A program made the position numbers and the translations under genes. A stretch of DNA of 6,934 nucleotides from Thiotrichaceae bacterium (GTDB taxonomy: Bacteria; Pseudomonadota; Gammaproteobacteria; Thiotrichales; Thiotrichaceae): the NCBI GenBank assembly GCA_015494435.1, contig WGBH01000084.1:1-6934 (forward strand), in the 5' to 3' direction. The notes under the pieces are model-generated. The model had not been told where the DNA came from and ran no database searches. It worked only from the letters and a program-made list of their open reading frames with translations. Below are positions 6,827-6,934 of the stretch, one piece after another (the stretch's first letter is position 1; each line of letters begins with the position of its first letter).

Positions 6827-6934
6827 TTATTTCTCCATAGTCTTTGATTTTTCCCAGTCACGCATAAGATCTTTTTCAAGCTTTTCTCGCTTGATATGAT
6901 TTTGCTTTTCCCAAGCATAGGCCCACCAATTAAA
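6827..6934 (-). CDS. C-terminal 35 codons of an unrecognised gene (5' end outside the window)
   Basis: An open frame enters from the window edge and ends in TAA at 6827-6829. The 35 residues begin FNWWAYAWEKQNHIKR and continue with many charged residues (about eleven Lys/Arg and seven Asp/Glu) to a final MEK. It has no stop before the natural end and lies in the orientation of all other genes, 78 bases upstream of the methyltransferase start. The tryptophan-rich start and charged, probably helical, tail give no family assignment. In a cluster like this it could be the tail of a transferase, a transport ATPase or another biosynthetic protein, but nothing here decides that. Confidence 0.6.
   Translation of the reverse strand, partial: FNWWAYAWEKQNHIKREKLEKDLMRDWEKSKTMEK

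Noticed and set aside
1..6934. Defence system, phage, CRISPR, tRNA or insertion sequence
   Set aside because: No repeats with spacers, transposase, integrase, nuclease or tRNA-like fold was seen; all genes with recognisable motifs fit glycan synthesis and tailoring.

Overview
The window is a compact, entirely minus-strand stretch of a surface- or exopolysaccharide biosynthesis locus, transcribed from high to low coordinates. In transcription order it holds: the last 35 codons of an unrecognised gene (6827-6934); an FkbM-family methyltransferase (5981-6748); a divergent GT-B glycosyltransferase (4784-5944, or from 5974); a canonical GT4 glycosyltransferase (3660-4787); two unlike sulfotransferases (2798-3652 and 1912-2823); a second GT4 glycosyltransferase (818-1915); and the first 259 codons of a membrane acyltransferase-3 protein (1-778), whose 3' end is outside the window.

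The organism cannot be named from the sequence. GC is low to moderate and uneven: by hand count about 32% over positions 1-720 and about 46% over six sampled lines of the GT4 gene at 3660-4787. Several starts are GTG, some ribosome binding sites are weak, and genes are tightly packed. This fits a Gram-negative bacterium, plausibly a gammaproteobacterium with an AT-rich, horizontally exchanged polysaccharide island, but that is inference.

Functionally, three glycosyltransferases would assemble sugars on a carrier. Two PAPS-type sulfotransferases, a methyltransferase and an O-acyltransferase would decorate the product, giving a sulfated and probably methylated and acylated glycan such as an O-antigen, capsule or EPS. 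No polymerase, flippase, export gene, nucleotide-sugar gene or PAPS-synthesis gene lies in the window, so the product cannot be defined further.

Between 778 and 5983 the genes overlap or sit 7-39 bases apart (two 4-base stop/start overlaps, one probable 26-base overlap, short gaps). That predicts one operon with translational coupling. The only gap that could hold a promoter or terminator is 6749-6826 (78 bases), which is AT-rich and carries one imperfect hairpin. No RNA genes, insertion sequences, CRISPR arrays or phage features were seen.
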